A stretch of 64,000 nt of DNA from Fusobacterium varium (GTDB taxonomy: Bacteria > Fusobacteriota > Fusobacteriia > Fusobacteriales > Fusobacteriaceae), in assembly GCA_002356455.1 (NCBI GenBank), contig AP017968.1:62001-126000 (forward strand). Reading direction: 5' to 3'. The notes beneath the pieces were generated by a model. It saw only the letters and a program-made list of their open reading frames with translations, was not told the origin of the DNA and ran no database searches. Numbering within the stretch: position 1 is the first letter of the stretch; every line of letters begins with the position of its first letter. A program made the translations under genes and the position numbers. Positions 43,795 through 52,814 of the stretch are shown one piece after another.

Positions 43795-44685
43795 GTGAAA
43801 TTTGTAAGATTTAAGAATGAAAATAATGAAAAATTAGGTATTTTTAATAAGGACGAATCAAAGCTCATAGAAATATCTTCTGTATTAGGCAGAGAATTTG
43901 CTTCAATGACTGACCTTATAGAAAATATCAATGAAGAAGAAATAGAACAGCTTCAGAAAACTTTTGGGGGAAAGATTTCTGAGTGTGTTCAGTATGATGT
44001 TTCAAGAGTAAAAATATGTTCACCAATTAAAAGACCTATTCATGATATTATATGTGTGGGAGTGAATTATAAAGATCATTTAGAAGAAACAAAAGAAAGT
44101 TTTAAGGATGATTTTACTGAACCAGCAAAAACTGTATATTTTTCAAAAAGAGCTTCTGAAATAATAGGGGCAGGAGATGCAGTAAAAAGCAGAATGGATT
44201 TGGATACACATTTAGATTATGAAGTAGAATTGGCAGTTATTATAGGAAAAAAAGGAACAGACATAGCCAGAGAAGATGTCGAAAAATATATTTTTGGATA
44301 TTCAATATTCAATGATATATCTGCTAGAGTGCTGCAGCAATCTCATCTTCAATGGTATAGGGGGAAAAGTCTGGACACTTATTCATCTATGGGACCAAGT
44401 ATACTGCATAAAACAGCTCTTCCATTTCCAATAGAAGTAGATGTAAAAAGTTATGTTAATAGTGAATTGAGACAATCTTCAAATACAAAATTATTTTTAG
44501 CTGATATTTCTCAAATAATATCTGAAATATCAGCAGGAATAACTCTTGAACCTGGAGATATAATAATAACTGGAACACCATCTGGAGTAGGAATGGGAAT
44601 GAAACCTCAAGGATTTATGAAAAAGGGAGATATAGTAATTTGTGAAATTCCAGAGATAGGAAAACTTATCAATACTATAGAATAA
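43795..44685 (+). CDS. Fumarylacetoacetate hydrolase (FAH)-family enzyme
   Basis: A 296-residue FAH-fold enzyme with the core motifs ICVGVNYKDHLEE, VYFSKRASEIIG, LDYEVELAVIIG (acidic metal ligands) and ITGTPSGVG. Family members cleave or dehydrate 2-keto acids, for example acylpyruvate hydrolases and 2-keto-3-deoxy-pentonate dehydratases. In this operon it may handle a 2-keto-3-deoxy sugar acid. It starts with GTG, with a GAAGGTG SD 5 nt upstream. It lies between the dehydratase pair and the aldolase. Confidence 0.87.
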   Translation: MKFVRFKNENNEKLGIFNKDESKLIEISSVLGREFASMTDLIENINEEEIEQLQKTFGGKISECVQYDVSRVKICSPIKRPIHDIICVGVNYKDHLEETKESFKDDFTEPAKTVYFSKRASEIIGAGDAVKSRMDLDTHLDYEVELAVIIGKKGTDIAREDVEKYIFGYSIFNDISARVLQQSHLQWYRGKSLDTYSSMGPSILHKTALPFPIEVDVKSYVNSELRQSSNTKLFLADISQIISEISAGITLEPGDIIITGTPSGVGMGMKPQGFMKKGDIVICEIPEIGKLINTIE

Positions 44686-44717
44686 AACTATTTTAAATAT
44701 ATAAAAGGAGAATAATT

Positions 44718-45614
44718 ATGAAAAAAGCAAATTTTCTGACTCCAGTAGTAACTGCATTTGATGCAAATGGAAATCTGGATATTCAGGCTAATAAAAATGT
44801 ATGGGATCATCTTATTAAAGGTGGAGTAGATGGACTTGTAATTATGGGAAGTACAGGAGAATTTTTCTCTATGACTACTGAACAAAAAAAGGAACTTATT
44901 AAATTAGTAGTAGAACATGTAAATAAAAGAATAAAAGTATATATTGGAACTAGCTGTATGACAGTAGAAGATACAGTTGAGCTTTCAAATTTTGCAATAG
45001 AAGCTGGAGCAGATGCAGTAATGATTATCAGTCCATACTATTTTACTCTTTCTGATGAAAGTGTAGAGTTCTTCTATGATAAAGTAGCAGAAGCTATAAA
45101 AGGAGATATTTATTTATATAATTTCCCTGATAGAACAGGACATGACTTAACTCCAGAAGTTACATTAAATCTTCTTAGAAAACATAAAAATATAGTAGGA
45201 TTTAAAGATACTGTAAGTGAAATGGGACATACTAGAAAACTTATGACAACAGTATTGAAAGAATTTCCTGATTTTATAGTATTATCAGGATTTGATGAAA
45301 ATTTTGTTCATAATATTTTATGTGGTGGAAGTGGATGTATTGGAGGGCTTTCAAATCTATGTCCAGAACTTTTTGCTGATTGGGTAAAAGCTATAAATGC
45401 AAAAAATATGGTTGAGGTTGCTAGAATCCAAAAAATAGTAGATAAATTAATGGATCTTTATCCAATAGGAACACCATTTATCCCTATCATGAAAAAAGCT
45501 ATGATGATTCGTGGAGTTGAAATGCAGGATTATTGTACAAAACCTTTCCTACAAGCAACTGAAGAACAAACAGAACAAATAAAAGCAGTGATGAAAGAAG
45601 CTGGACTTTTATAA
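44718..45614 (+). CDS. DapA-family aldolase, probably for a 2-keto-3-deoxy sugar acid
   Basis: A 298-residue class I aldolase with the GSTGEFFSMT substrate-binding loop, Tyr in LYNFPDRTG, and the Schiff-base Lys in IVGFKDT. These features are shared by dihydrodipicolinate synthase, N-acetylneuraminate lyase and KDG aldolase. The operon context favours cleavage of a 2-keto-3-deoxy acid to pyruvate and an aldehyde, without a kinase step. SD AAAGGAG precedes the ATG. An IS1182 element begins 35 bp after the stop. Confidence 0.88.
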   Translation: MKKANFLTPVVTAFDANGNLDIQANKNVWDHLIKGGVDGLVIMGSTGEFFSMTTEQKKELIKLVVEHVNKRIKVYIGTSCMTVEDTVELSNFAIEAGADAVMIISPYYFTLSDESVEFFYDKVAEAIKGDIYLYNFPDRTGHDLTPEVTLNLLRKHKNIVGFKDTVSEMGHTRKLMTTVLKEFPDFIVLSGFDENFVHNILCGGSGCIGGLSNLCPELFADWVKAINAKNMVEVARIQKIVDKLMDLYPIGTPFIPIMKKAMMIRGVEMQDYCTKPFLQATEEQTEQIKAVMKEAGLL

Positions 45615-45648
45615 GAATAAAAAAGTATAGAAATTTTTAAATAAGAAC

Positions 45649-47419
45649 GGGGCTGTTGCAAATTTAAAACAGCCCAATTATCAAAAAAGCTGACTTGAAG
45701 TTTTCTTCCTGTCAGCTTTTTCTTTTTAAATAAAAAAAGGTATAAAATACTAAAAATTTTTTCAAATTTCTAATATAATATACCTATGCAAAAACCAACT
45801 AATAATAACATTTTTTTTCAATTAAATCAACCTAAACTTTTTAACTTTTTACAATATGAAATTTCTGATAATGATCCTGTAAGAAAACTTAGCTCAATAT
45901 TGGAGGGATTAGATTTTAGTAGTTTAATGCAAGTATTTTCTTACAAAACAAAGGTACATCCTATCAGAATGTTTTCTATCATTGTTTATGCCTATTCGCG
46001 CAATTTAACTTCTACTAGAGATATAGAAATGGCTTGCCATGAAAATATTAAATTCAGGTTTCTTTTACAAGATTCTAAAATTCCTGATCACTCTACTATT
46101 TCTAGATTCTTAGTAAAAACTGAAGATATTCTTCCAGATCTATTTGAACAATTCGTTGAAAAAATTTTTGAAATGGAAAATATTTCCACTGAAACAATAT
46201 ATATTGATGGCACTAAAATTGAAGCATATGCTAATAAATATACATTTGTTTGGAAAAAATCTATTGAGAAATATAGAACTAGATTAGATGAAAAAATTCT
46301 TGAATTAATTTCAAATTTTAATGATGATTTCAACTTACAATATGACAACTTCCTTGAAATATATTCATATCTTTCTAATTTGAATTTTCAAATAGTCAAA
46401 GGTAGAGGAAAGAGAAAATCTAAAGAGCAAAAGTATTTAGAATTATGCGCAGAATACTTAGAAAAGTATCAAAAATATTCTAATCATTTTAAAAATCTTA
46501 ATGGTAGAAATAGCTATTCAAAAACTGATATAGATGCTACTTTTATGAGAATGAAAGATGACCATATGAGAAATGGTCAATTAAAACCTGGATATAATCT
46601 GCAAATAGGAGTGATTAGTGAATATATTTCTTCATATGAAATTTTTTCTAACCCTTCTGATTCTAAAACTTTGATTCCATTTTTAGAGAAAATTTCATCT
46701 CAAAATTTAAAAATTAAAAATATTGTAGCTGATGCAGGATATGAAAGTATTTCAAATTATGAATATTTGGAAAAAATGGACTATACTTCATATATAAAAC
46801 CAATATATTTTGAAAAATCTAAAATCAGAAAGTTTAAAAATGATTTAAACAGAGTAGAAAATTTAATATATAATCATTCTGAAAATAAGCTATTTAGAAA
46901 AGATGGATTAGAATTAGAATTTCTATACTCTAACAAAAATAATACAGTTCAATATTTTTGGAATCCTGAAACTAACAAAAAAATTAAGTACAATGCGAGA
47001 TTTAGAATTTTATCAAATAAATCAAAAGAGAATGTATCAAGCAATTATGGAAAACAATTAAGAATGAACAGAAGTATTCAAGTAGAAGGTGCTTTTGCAG
47101 TTTTGAAAGAAGATATGAAATTGCGAAAATTAAAAGTTCGAAGTAAAAAAAGTGTTTTAAGAGAAATATGTTTGTTTTGTATCGCTTACAACTTCAACAG
47201 ATATCTAAGCAGAAATATAAATAATCGCTTAGGAACAACACTTCACTCATTAAAAGTAGCTTAGATAAATAAAAAATCATCTACTTCTTTTTTTGATACT
47301 TAAAAATAAATATAAAAATATAAATTAGCAGAAATCTATTTTATAGATTTCTATTTTTTTATGAAAAATAAGAGAGGCTGCACAAATTAGTTTATCAATC
47401 ACTAATTTGCAACAGCCCC
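45649..47419 (+). mobile_element. IS1182-type insertion sequence, copy 1 (intact)
   Basis: The 1,771-bp element has 16-bp terminal inverted repeats, GGGGCTGTTGCAAATT at the left and its complement at 47404-47419. It carries one transposase gene. A hairpin at the left tip (GGGCTGTT/AACAGCCC) and a terminator-like stem at 45683-45721 lie before the gene, and another terminator at 47330-47359 after it. A TATAAT at 45774-45779 would start transcription close to the ATG. The right end is 6 bp from the stop of the convergent kinase gene. No direct target duplication is visible; instead the flanks (AAATAAGAAC and GTTTTCTTATTT) are inverted copies of each other. Confidence 0.9.
45786..47264 (+). CDS. 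IS1182-family transposase
   Basis: A 492-residue DDE transposase. The N-terminal region has PDHSTISRF. Catalytic acidic residues are plausible in YIDGTKIEA (Asp), VADAGYES (Asp) and VEGAFAVLKED (Glu). No SD precedes the ATG, and the TATAAT at 45774-45779 would place the 5' end of the mRNA almost at the start codon. That predicts a leaderless, weakly translated message, a common restraint on transposition. A second copy with a frameshift lies at 56394-57871. Confidence 0.92.
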   Translation: MQKPTNNNIFFQLNQPKLFNFLQYEISDNDPVRKLSSILEGLDFSSLMQVFSYKTKVHPIRMFSIIVYAYSRNLTSTRDIEMACHENIKFRFLLQDSKIPDHSTISRFLVKTEDILPDLFEQFVEKIFEMENISTETIYIDGTKIEAYANKYTFVWKKSIEKYRTRLDEKILELISNFNDDFNLQYDNFLEIYSYLSNLNFQIVKGRGKRKSKEQKYLELCAEYLEKYQKYSNHFKNLNGRNSYSKTDIDATFMRMKDDHMRNGQLKPGYNLQIGVISEYISSYEIFSNPSDSKTLIPFLEKISSQNLKIKNIVADAGYESISNYEYLEKMDYTSYIKPIYFEKSKIRKFKNDLNRVENLIYNHSENKLFRKDGLELEFLYSNKNNTVQYFWNPETNKKIKYNARFRILSNKSKENVSSNYGKQLRMNRSIQVEGAFAVLKEDMKLRKLKVRSKKSVLREICLFCIAYNFNRYLSRNINNRLGTTLHSLKVA

Positions 47420-47425
47420 GTTTTC

Positions 47426-49945
47426 TTATTTAAGGTATCGTTGTATTTCTCGTAACATAACTGGAATATCTAAAGGTTTAGCTAAATGACTATTCATTCC
47501 AGCTTGTTTTGCTGCTTCAATATCTTCTGAAAAAGCATTAGCTGTAACAGCAATAATTGGTATTGTAGCAGCGTCTAAGCGATTTAGAGCTCTTATATTT
47601 TTTGTAGCTTCATAACCATTCATAATTGGCATATGAACATCCATAAGAATAAGGTCAAAATATCCAGGAGTTGATTTTTCAAATTTTTCAAGACAGACTA
47701 TTCCATTTTCTGCAATTTCAATTTGAGCACCTATATCTTCTAATAATTCTTGAATAATTTCCTGATTAATTTTATTATCTTCTGCTACTAATATTCTTAC
47801 ACCTGAAAGATCAGTTTTTTTATTTTGATTTTCCACTGAAGTATTATTATGTAAAACATATTGTTTAATACAATTGTAAAGCACAGATTTAAAAAATGGT
47901 TTTTGAATAAAACCTGCAACACCTGCTTCAATAGCTTTTGTTTCAATATTTTCAAGACTGTACATAGAAGAAATTATAATTGGTATTGAATTATTTGAAT
48001 ATTCTTTTATTGCATATATTCTTTGTAAGTTATTTTGACTTGAAAATTTCCAGTCAAATATAATTAAACTGTAATTTTCTTTTTGTTTATGTGCTGTTAT
48101 TATATCTTTTATAACTGTTTGATTATTATTAATAATATCAGCTTCAATTCTAATTTCCTTTAATATTTTTTTAGTTGATTCATAATTTTGTAAATTGTCA
48201 TCTATAATAAGTAACCGCATATATGGTAATGTTAAGTTTTCTTGCTGTAAATTAGAAGGCAACAGTAAATCAATATCAACTGTAAATGTTGTTCCTTTAC
48301 CTAATTGACTTTCAATTGAAATATTTCCTTTCATCATATCAATAATCATTTTAGTAATGGCCATTCCAAGCCCACTGCCTTCAATTTTATCAACTTTGCT
48401 GTCTTGTTCACGCGCAAAAGAATCAAAGATATGTTCTAAAAATTCTGGCTTCATTCCAATTCCTGTATCAGATATACAAAATGTAAAATGAGTATATCCT
48501 TCACATTCAGCAAGACATTCTTCTATATTTAAAGTTATAGTACCACCTTCAGGAGTAAATTTAATTGCATTCGAAAGAAGATTAAGCAAAACTTGATTTA
48601 AACGTACTGTATCAATAAAAAGAAGATCATGCTCAATTTTATGCAATTCTACATAAAATTGTTGATTTTTTTTCTCAAACATTGGTCGAATAATATTTAT
48701 AAGATTAGTTAAGATAGTTTCAAGGGAAGTAACATCATTGTTCAATGTCATTTTACCACTTTCAATTTTTGACATATCTAAAATATTATTTATTAGTCCA
48801 ATTAAAAGCTGTCCAGAAAGTTCAATATTTTTCAAATATTTTTTTATCTTTCTTTGATTGTCAATATGGTCTGTAGCTAGTTTAGTCATACTGATAATAG
48901 CATTCATAGGAGTACGAATATCATGAGACATATTAGATAAAAAATGACTTTTAGCAGTATTAGCACTTTCTGCTGCTTTACGAGCATTTTCTTCTGCTTG
49001 AAGTACTTGATACATAGAATTTTGATATATCATAAAAATAGTAACTATTAATAAGATACTGATTAAAATAAGAACAAGTAATATTTGTGAATATTGAATA
49101 ATATTATTTGCCTGCTCCATGATGATTCTATTTGGAATAATGGAGACTACATACCAGTCAGAAACAGTTTTCAATGGAACATAACAGAATACATAACCTT
49201 CTTCTTGATATTGAAAACGTACTGCACCCTTTTCTCCATTTTTTAGCGACTCTCTAAAAGAATTAACTTCTTTTATATTATTATTCTGTAAATCTATAAT
49301 ATCAAATAAATTATGAAAAGTACGATTACTATTGCGATGTTGAGAGCGAATTAAAATATCCCCTGTCTGATTAACTACATAAGAAAAACCAGTATTATTA
49401 TAAAATGAAAGTGAAAAACAATCTGCAAATTTTGTAAGAGGCTGTGATTTCTGTACATATCCTTCAATACCATCAGCAAAATTAAAGCGTTCATAAATAC
49501 CAATTGTCCATATTCCTGTATGACTATCAAGAAATGGTTTGCGAATACCACTTCCTTGTAATTCTTCAAAAACATTTAATTGTATTTTAGATAATGTAAA
49601 TTTTTTTTGATGTAAATTTGTATTAAAAGTACCAGTATTCAAATTAGCGCAGATATAAGTAATTTTATTTTCATTGAATAATTGAAGTTTGTTTTGTAAA
49701 ACTGAAGAATCATAAGAATTTACATTTTTTAATTCAGATGCCAGAAAATGTAGAATTTCTTTATCTTTTTTGAGGTAAGTATCAAGTGCATGACGCCCTT
49801 GATCAGTAACCTCTAAAATATCCATTACAGTTTTATTCCATAAAGCACTTTGAACACTGCAAATATAATAATTTCCACCTGTAAAAATTGCTATGATTGA
49901 CAAAAACACTAAAAATACAATACTGCAATTATATTTTGATTTCAT
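47426..49945 (-). CDS. Hybrid sensor histidine kinase with Cache-like sensor and two receivers
   Basis: The 839-residue membrane kinase has TM1 at ~8-24, an extracytoplasmic Cache-like sensor at ~30-280 and TM2 at ~284-306. HisKA follows with phospho-acceptor His341 in SNMSHDIRTP, then HATPase_c with ISDTGIGM and GSGLGMAITK. Receiver 1 (~575-700) has Asp in LIIFDWKF and is degenerate in its acidic pair (IIDDN). Receiver 2 (~716-836) is canonical: VAEDN, LMDVHMP, LAKPLD. The start overlaps the stop of the lipoprotein gene by 4 bp, so the two are co-translated. No output protein is encoded nearby. The architecture matches the partial kinase at 1-719, at host-like base composition. Confidence 0.93.
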   Translation of the reverse strand: MKSKYNCSIVFLVFLSIIAIFTGGNYYICSVQSALWNKTVMDILEVTDQGRHALDTYLKKDKEILHFLASELKNVNSYDSSVLQNKLQLFNENKITYICANLNTGTFNTNLHQKKFTLSKIQLNVFEELQGSGIRKPFLDSHTGIWTIGIYERFNFADGIEGYVQKSQPLTKFADCFSLSFYNNTGFSYVVNQTGDILIRSQHRNSNRTFHNLFDIIDLQNNNIKEVNSFRESLKNGEKGAVRFQYQEEGYVFCYVPLKTVSDWYVVSIIPNRIIMEQANNIIQYSQILLVLILISILLIVTIFMIYQNSMYQVLQAEENARKAAESANTAKSHFLSNMSHDIRTPMNAIISMTKLATDHIDNQRKIKKYLKNIELSGQLLIGLINNILDMSKIESGKMTLNNDVTSLETILTNLINIIRPMFEKKNQQFYVELHKIEHDLLFIDTVRLNQVLLNLLSNAIKFTPEGGTITLNIEECLAECEGYTHFTFCISDTGIGMKPEFLEHIFDSFAREQDSKVDKIEGSGLGMAITKMIIDMMKGNISIESQLGKGTTFTVDIDLLLPSNLQQENLTLPYMRLLIIDDNLQNYESTKKILKEIRIEADIINNNQTVIKDIITAHKQKENYSLIIFDWKFSSQNNLQRIYAIKEYSNNSIPIIISSMYSLENIETKAIEAGVAGFIQKPFFKSVLYNCIKQYVLHNNTSVENQNKKTDLSGVRILVAEDNKINQEIIQELLEDIGAQIEIAENGIVCLEKFEKSTPGYFDLILMDVHMPIMNGYEATKNIRALNRLDAATIPIIAVTANAFSEDIEAAKQAGMNSHLAKPLDIPVMLREIQRYLK

Positions 49946-51249
49946 AGATTTTCATCTTCTTGTTTTATTGTCTTTTTGTACCATGTATTAATCTGATTTT
50001 TCATATTAAAGATGGCTGCTTGAGCATTATCACCCTTCAACATTCCAATAATACATGAATGTGTCATATCCCATATTGGAAATTCAAAATTATCATCTGA
50101 TCCTAATACACTATAACCATTTGTAAGATAAGAACCTATCGATTGAATTGATGTATCTTCTGCTAATTTATTTTGTTTTAATGGACTAAATGAACTTTGG
50201 CTATCAACAAATTTCCATAGAATATCTTTTTGTGTGAGATATTCTGCAAATTGCTTAGCTTCTTTTAAATGTTGACTATCAGCATTTATACTAATACGAG
50301 TATCTATATTAATTACCAAAACATTTCCATTTTTTAAAATAGGGTAGGGATGAACTTCAAATTTAAATTTTGGTTTTAAGTTTCGTAAACGTGGAACAGC
50401 CCATACACCAGTTAACATAAAAGGTTGATTTCCCTTAGAGAATAAAACTATATCATCTTTAGTTTTGGTTATATTGATTGCTTCATTTGAGTTAACCCAG
50501 CCATATTTTAACATTTTTTCTACTAATTCAAAACCAGGACGGAGAGTTTCAGCTAAGTCAGCATTTCCAGTGTTAAAGTTTTCAATTTCATGGGCAGTAT
50601 TATCTTTTTGATAGAGAGGAAGTAAAGATTTTGCTAGAACAATTGTCTTTAAGGAAATATCATTGTTGGCAATTATTGGTGTAATTCCTTGTGCAACAAA
50701 ATAATTACAGATTTTTTCAAATTCCATAATATTTTCTGGTATTTTTTGTCCATGTTTTTTTAAAAGATCTAAATTGCAATATAGACCGAAAGCGGATATA
50801 GAAGTAGGTAAATAATCTATTATCCCATTTGCAGACATTTGGCTCTTTGCAAGATTACTAAAATTTTTTAATGTAGATAAATCTGAAAGATCTGCTAATT
50901 TTTTTTGACTTCTAAATTCAAGAGTTCTTTCATGGTCTACCATAAAAATATCATCTCCATTACCTGTTTTCATTCTTTTTTCTAAAATATCAAAATATTC
51001 AGGGCTTTTAATACCATCATAAGAGATTAATATATTTGGATATTTATCCATATAACCATGAAGAGCTTCTTCAATTGCAGTTACATTAAGAGCTTCATAT
51101 TTAAAACCAAAAAAAGTTAGGTTAATTTTAGGCTGAATCTCTTTTGAATTTTTATTAAAAGTAGCTTTTTTTTCAGAGCATCCATTTAATATTCCCATTG
51201 CTAAAATAGAGATGATGAAAATTAAGATGATATATTTTTGTTTTTTCAT
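49942..51249 (-). CDS. Extracellular solute-binding lipoprotein coupled to the hybrid kinase
   Basis: A 435-residue binding protein. The lipobox is ILNGC (Cys at about residue 24), after a basic n-region and hydrophobic core. The mature part has the family-1 two-lobe pattern (PTSISAFGLYCNLDLLKKHG and MLTGVWAVPRLRN). It overlaps the kinase start by 4 bp and no permease or ATPase is present, so it probably hands a ligand signal to the kinase. SD GAGAGGAAA precedes the ATG. The ligand is unknown, but sugar is likely from the family. Confidence 0.88.
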   Translation of the reverse strand: MKKQKYIILIFIISILAMGILNGCSEKKATFNKNSKEIQPKINLTFFGFKYEALNVTAIEEALHGYMDKYPNILISYDGIKSPEYFDILEKRMKTGNGDDIFMVDHERTLEFRSQKKLADLSDLSTLKNFSNLAKSQMSANGIIDYLPTSISAFGLYCNLDLLKKHGQKIPENIMEFEKICNYFVAQGITPIIANNDISLKTIVLAKSLLPLYQKDNTAHEIENFNTGNADLAETLRPGFELVEKMLKYGWVNSNEAINITKTKDDIVLFSKGNQPFMLTGVWAVPRLRNLKPKFKFEVHPYPILKNGNVLVINIDTRISINADSQHLKEAKQFAEYLTQKDILWKFVDSQSSFSPLKQNKLAEDTSIQSIGSYLTNGYSVLGSDDNFEFPIWDMTHSCIIGMLKGDNAQAAIFNMKNQINTWYKKTIKQEDENL

Positions 51250-51438
51250 GCTACTTTCCTCTCTTTAAGATTATTTAGTAAAAAGTGAATTTTTTATGCC
51301 ATATTTCAGTTTTTATTGAGTTAAAATTGATTTTGATACTATTCATATTTTATCATAGTCTAATAACACTGTCTATTTTATTTTGATTTTATTATAGATG
51401 TTTTATACCTTAATATCTAAATAATAGTGAGTATTGAT

Positions 51439-51467
51439 TTGACAGTTTTTAGAATTAACAATATGAT
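51439..51467 (+). promoter_or_regulatory. Consensus promoter for a possible 30-codon gene
   Basis: TTGACA (perfect) at 51439-51444 and TATGAT at 51462-51467, spaced by exactly 17 bp. Transcription should begin near 51474, 22 nt before an ATG with SD-like AGGA. It is the best -35/-10 pair I saw in an otherwise gene-free gap (51250-51607). Confidence 0.6.
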
Positions 51468-51495
51468 AAAAGAAAATAAAAATAGGAAAAATATT

Positions 51496-51588
51496 ATGAA
51501 AAAAATATTTATAATAAACTTGTTAAAGATAATATTATTAAATCCATTTATAAGAAAAATAATAAATAAATTTGAAATAAAAAAATAA
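51496..51588 (+). CDS. Possible 30-residue basic hydrophobic peptide
   Basis: A 30-codon frame (MKKIFIINLLKIILL, then NPFIRKIINKFEIKK) lies 29 bp after a consensus promoter. AGGA is 8 nt before the ATG, and a hairpin GGAGT-ATTA-ACTCC (51589-51602) starts at the stop codon. The peptide has eight Lys/Arg against one Glu and a central hydrophobic run, as in type I toxins and small membrane peptides. I see no antisense RNA promoter. AT-rich DNA produces such frames by chance, but the complete promoter-SD-frame-hairpin set is unusual. Confidence 0.4.
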   Translation: MKKIFIINLLKIILLNPFIRKIINKFEIKK

Positions 51589-51602
51589 GGAGTATTAACT
51601 CC
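51589..51602. terminator. Short hairpin between the peptide frame and the GNAT gene
   Basis: GGAGT and ACTCC form a 5-bp stem with an ATTA loop. On the minus strand it is followed by TTATTTTTTTATTT, a good U-tract for terminating the GNAT gene; on the plus strand the T-run is weaker. Confidence 0.5.
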
Positions 51603-51607
51603 CTATT

Positions 51608-52051
51608 TTATATTTTCTTTTCTAAATAAATCATATCTATACATTGTACTCCATCATCATAGATTGGAATATCATAGTTATCAATAAAGAAATTTTTTAT
51701 TTTATGAGATATTTTAAATCCACATTTTTCATAAAATTCTATTCCATTATCAGCAGTTCCTACTAATATAGAAAGGTATTTTTCTTTATAATATTCGCAG
51801 ATAAGGGCAATGAGCTTTTTCCCATAACCTTTTCTATGCATAGTTTCACAAACTGCCAGATTTTTTATTTCACATTTATGTTTATCTATTTCAATGACAG
51901 CACATTGACCTAAGACTTTTTCATTTTCAGTAAGATAAAATACTTCACAATCATTGAGATATTTATCTATAGCTTTTTCTTCTGGATCAGCCAACAGCAG
52001 GAGATCAATATATTTTTTCTTATTATCTGTTAGCTTTTTTAATTGCAGCAT
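51608..52051 (-). CDS. GNAT-family N-acetyltransferase
   Basis: A 147-residue acetyltransferase with the core motif AVCETMHRKGYGKKLI (acetyl-CoA pyrophosphate loop, R/QxxGxG/A variant) and the C-terminal GIEFYEKCGFKISHKI strand typical of GNAT enzymes. The substrate is unknown. It is 42 bp downstream of the SUFU-domain gene on the same strand and may be cotranscribed. Confidence 0.86.
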   Translation of the reverse strand: MLQLKKLTDNKKKYIDLLLLADPEEKAIDKYLNDCEVFYLTENEKVLGQCAVIEIDKHKCEIKNLAVCETMHRKGYGKKLIALICEYYKEKYLSILVGTADNGIEFYEKCGFKISHKIKNFFIDNYDIPIYDDGVQCIDMIYLEKKI

Positions 52052-52093
52052 TATATATCACCTGAACATAGATTATTATTGATAGTATACATA

Positions 52094-52714
52094 TTAAACC
52101 AGACTTTTTCTTTTGAAATCAGTCATAGTATGACCAAGTTTTTCTATCATTTCTTCAACACTATTTTTTTTATCAACAATAGCTTTAAGTTCTGCATCAG
52201 TCATACCTACAAGTTGTACAAATTGTAATAATCCATTAGGAGTATTTATCTCTCCAACTTCATCTGGAACAGTTACAAAACCTGTAATATTAGATATTGA
52301 TTTAGAATCCATACCAGTTTTCTGCCCAGTATAGATATATTCAAAAGGCTGAAATATATCTCCATTTTCAAAAGTTATTCTTCCAAGAGTTTGTAAGATT
52401 CCACATATGCAATTTAATTCTTCTTCTTTATTTTTTAGAGAAGCTTTTTTTAATTTTAATGTAAGTTCAAAGCCATATCCACTATAATCGAAGTCTTCAG
52501 ATTCTTTATCATACAGTTCAGAAAGCCCATAAGTGACAAAATGGTAGTAATCTCCTCCATCATAGATACTTATACCATCTAAAGGATCTTCTCCTCCTAG
52601 GCGCCAAGATATCATAGGGGCATAGTGAAGGGGATCAGTTTGCTCAGGATAAAGTTTTTCAAAGGCTCTAGTAATAGCATCCCATCCAGAAGTCTCTATA
52701 TATTCTTTTTTCAT
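52094..52714 (-). CDS. SUFU (Suppressor of fused)-domain protein
   Basis: A 206-residue protein with the bacterial SUFU pattern: GWDAITRAFEKLYPEQTDPLHYAP at the N-terminus, LDGISIYDGGDYYHFVTYGLSELY, GYGFELTLKLKK and ITGFVTVPDEVGEINTPNG. Bacterial SUFU proteins are often immunity or polymorphic-toxin-associated proteins, but many are solitary. No toxin gene is seen beside it. SD GGAGGGAAG precedes the ATG. The conserved GLSELY segment argues for a functional fold. Confidence 0.8.
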   Translation of the reverse strand: MKKEYIETSGWDAITRAFEKLYPEQTDPLHYAPMISWRLGGEDPLDGISIYDGGDYYHFVTYGLSELYDKESEDFDYSGYGFELTLKLKKASLKNKEEELNCICGILQTLGRITFENGDIFQPFEYIYTGQKTGMDSKSISNITGFVTVPDEVGEINTPNGLLQFVQLVGMTDAELKAIVDKKNSVEEMIEKLGHTMTDFKRKSLV

Positions 52715-52814
52715 TTTCTTCCCTCCTGTAAAAATATATATTAAATAGTTTTTTCTATATTTTGATTATTCTACCAAAGTATACCATGTATACTGTATTT
52801 GAGCAAAATATTTA

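Noticed and set aside
45640-47430. Direct target-site duplications at IS1182 copy 1
   Set aside because: The flanks are inverted copies of each other rather than direct repeats, which fits insertion into a hairpin, so no duplication is claimed.
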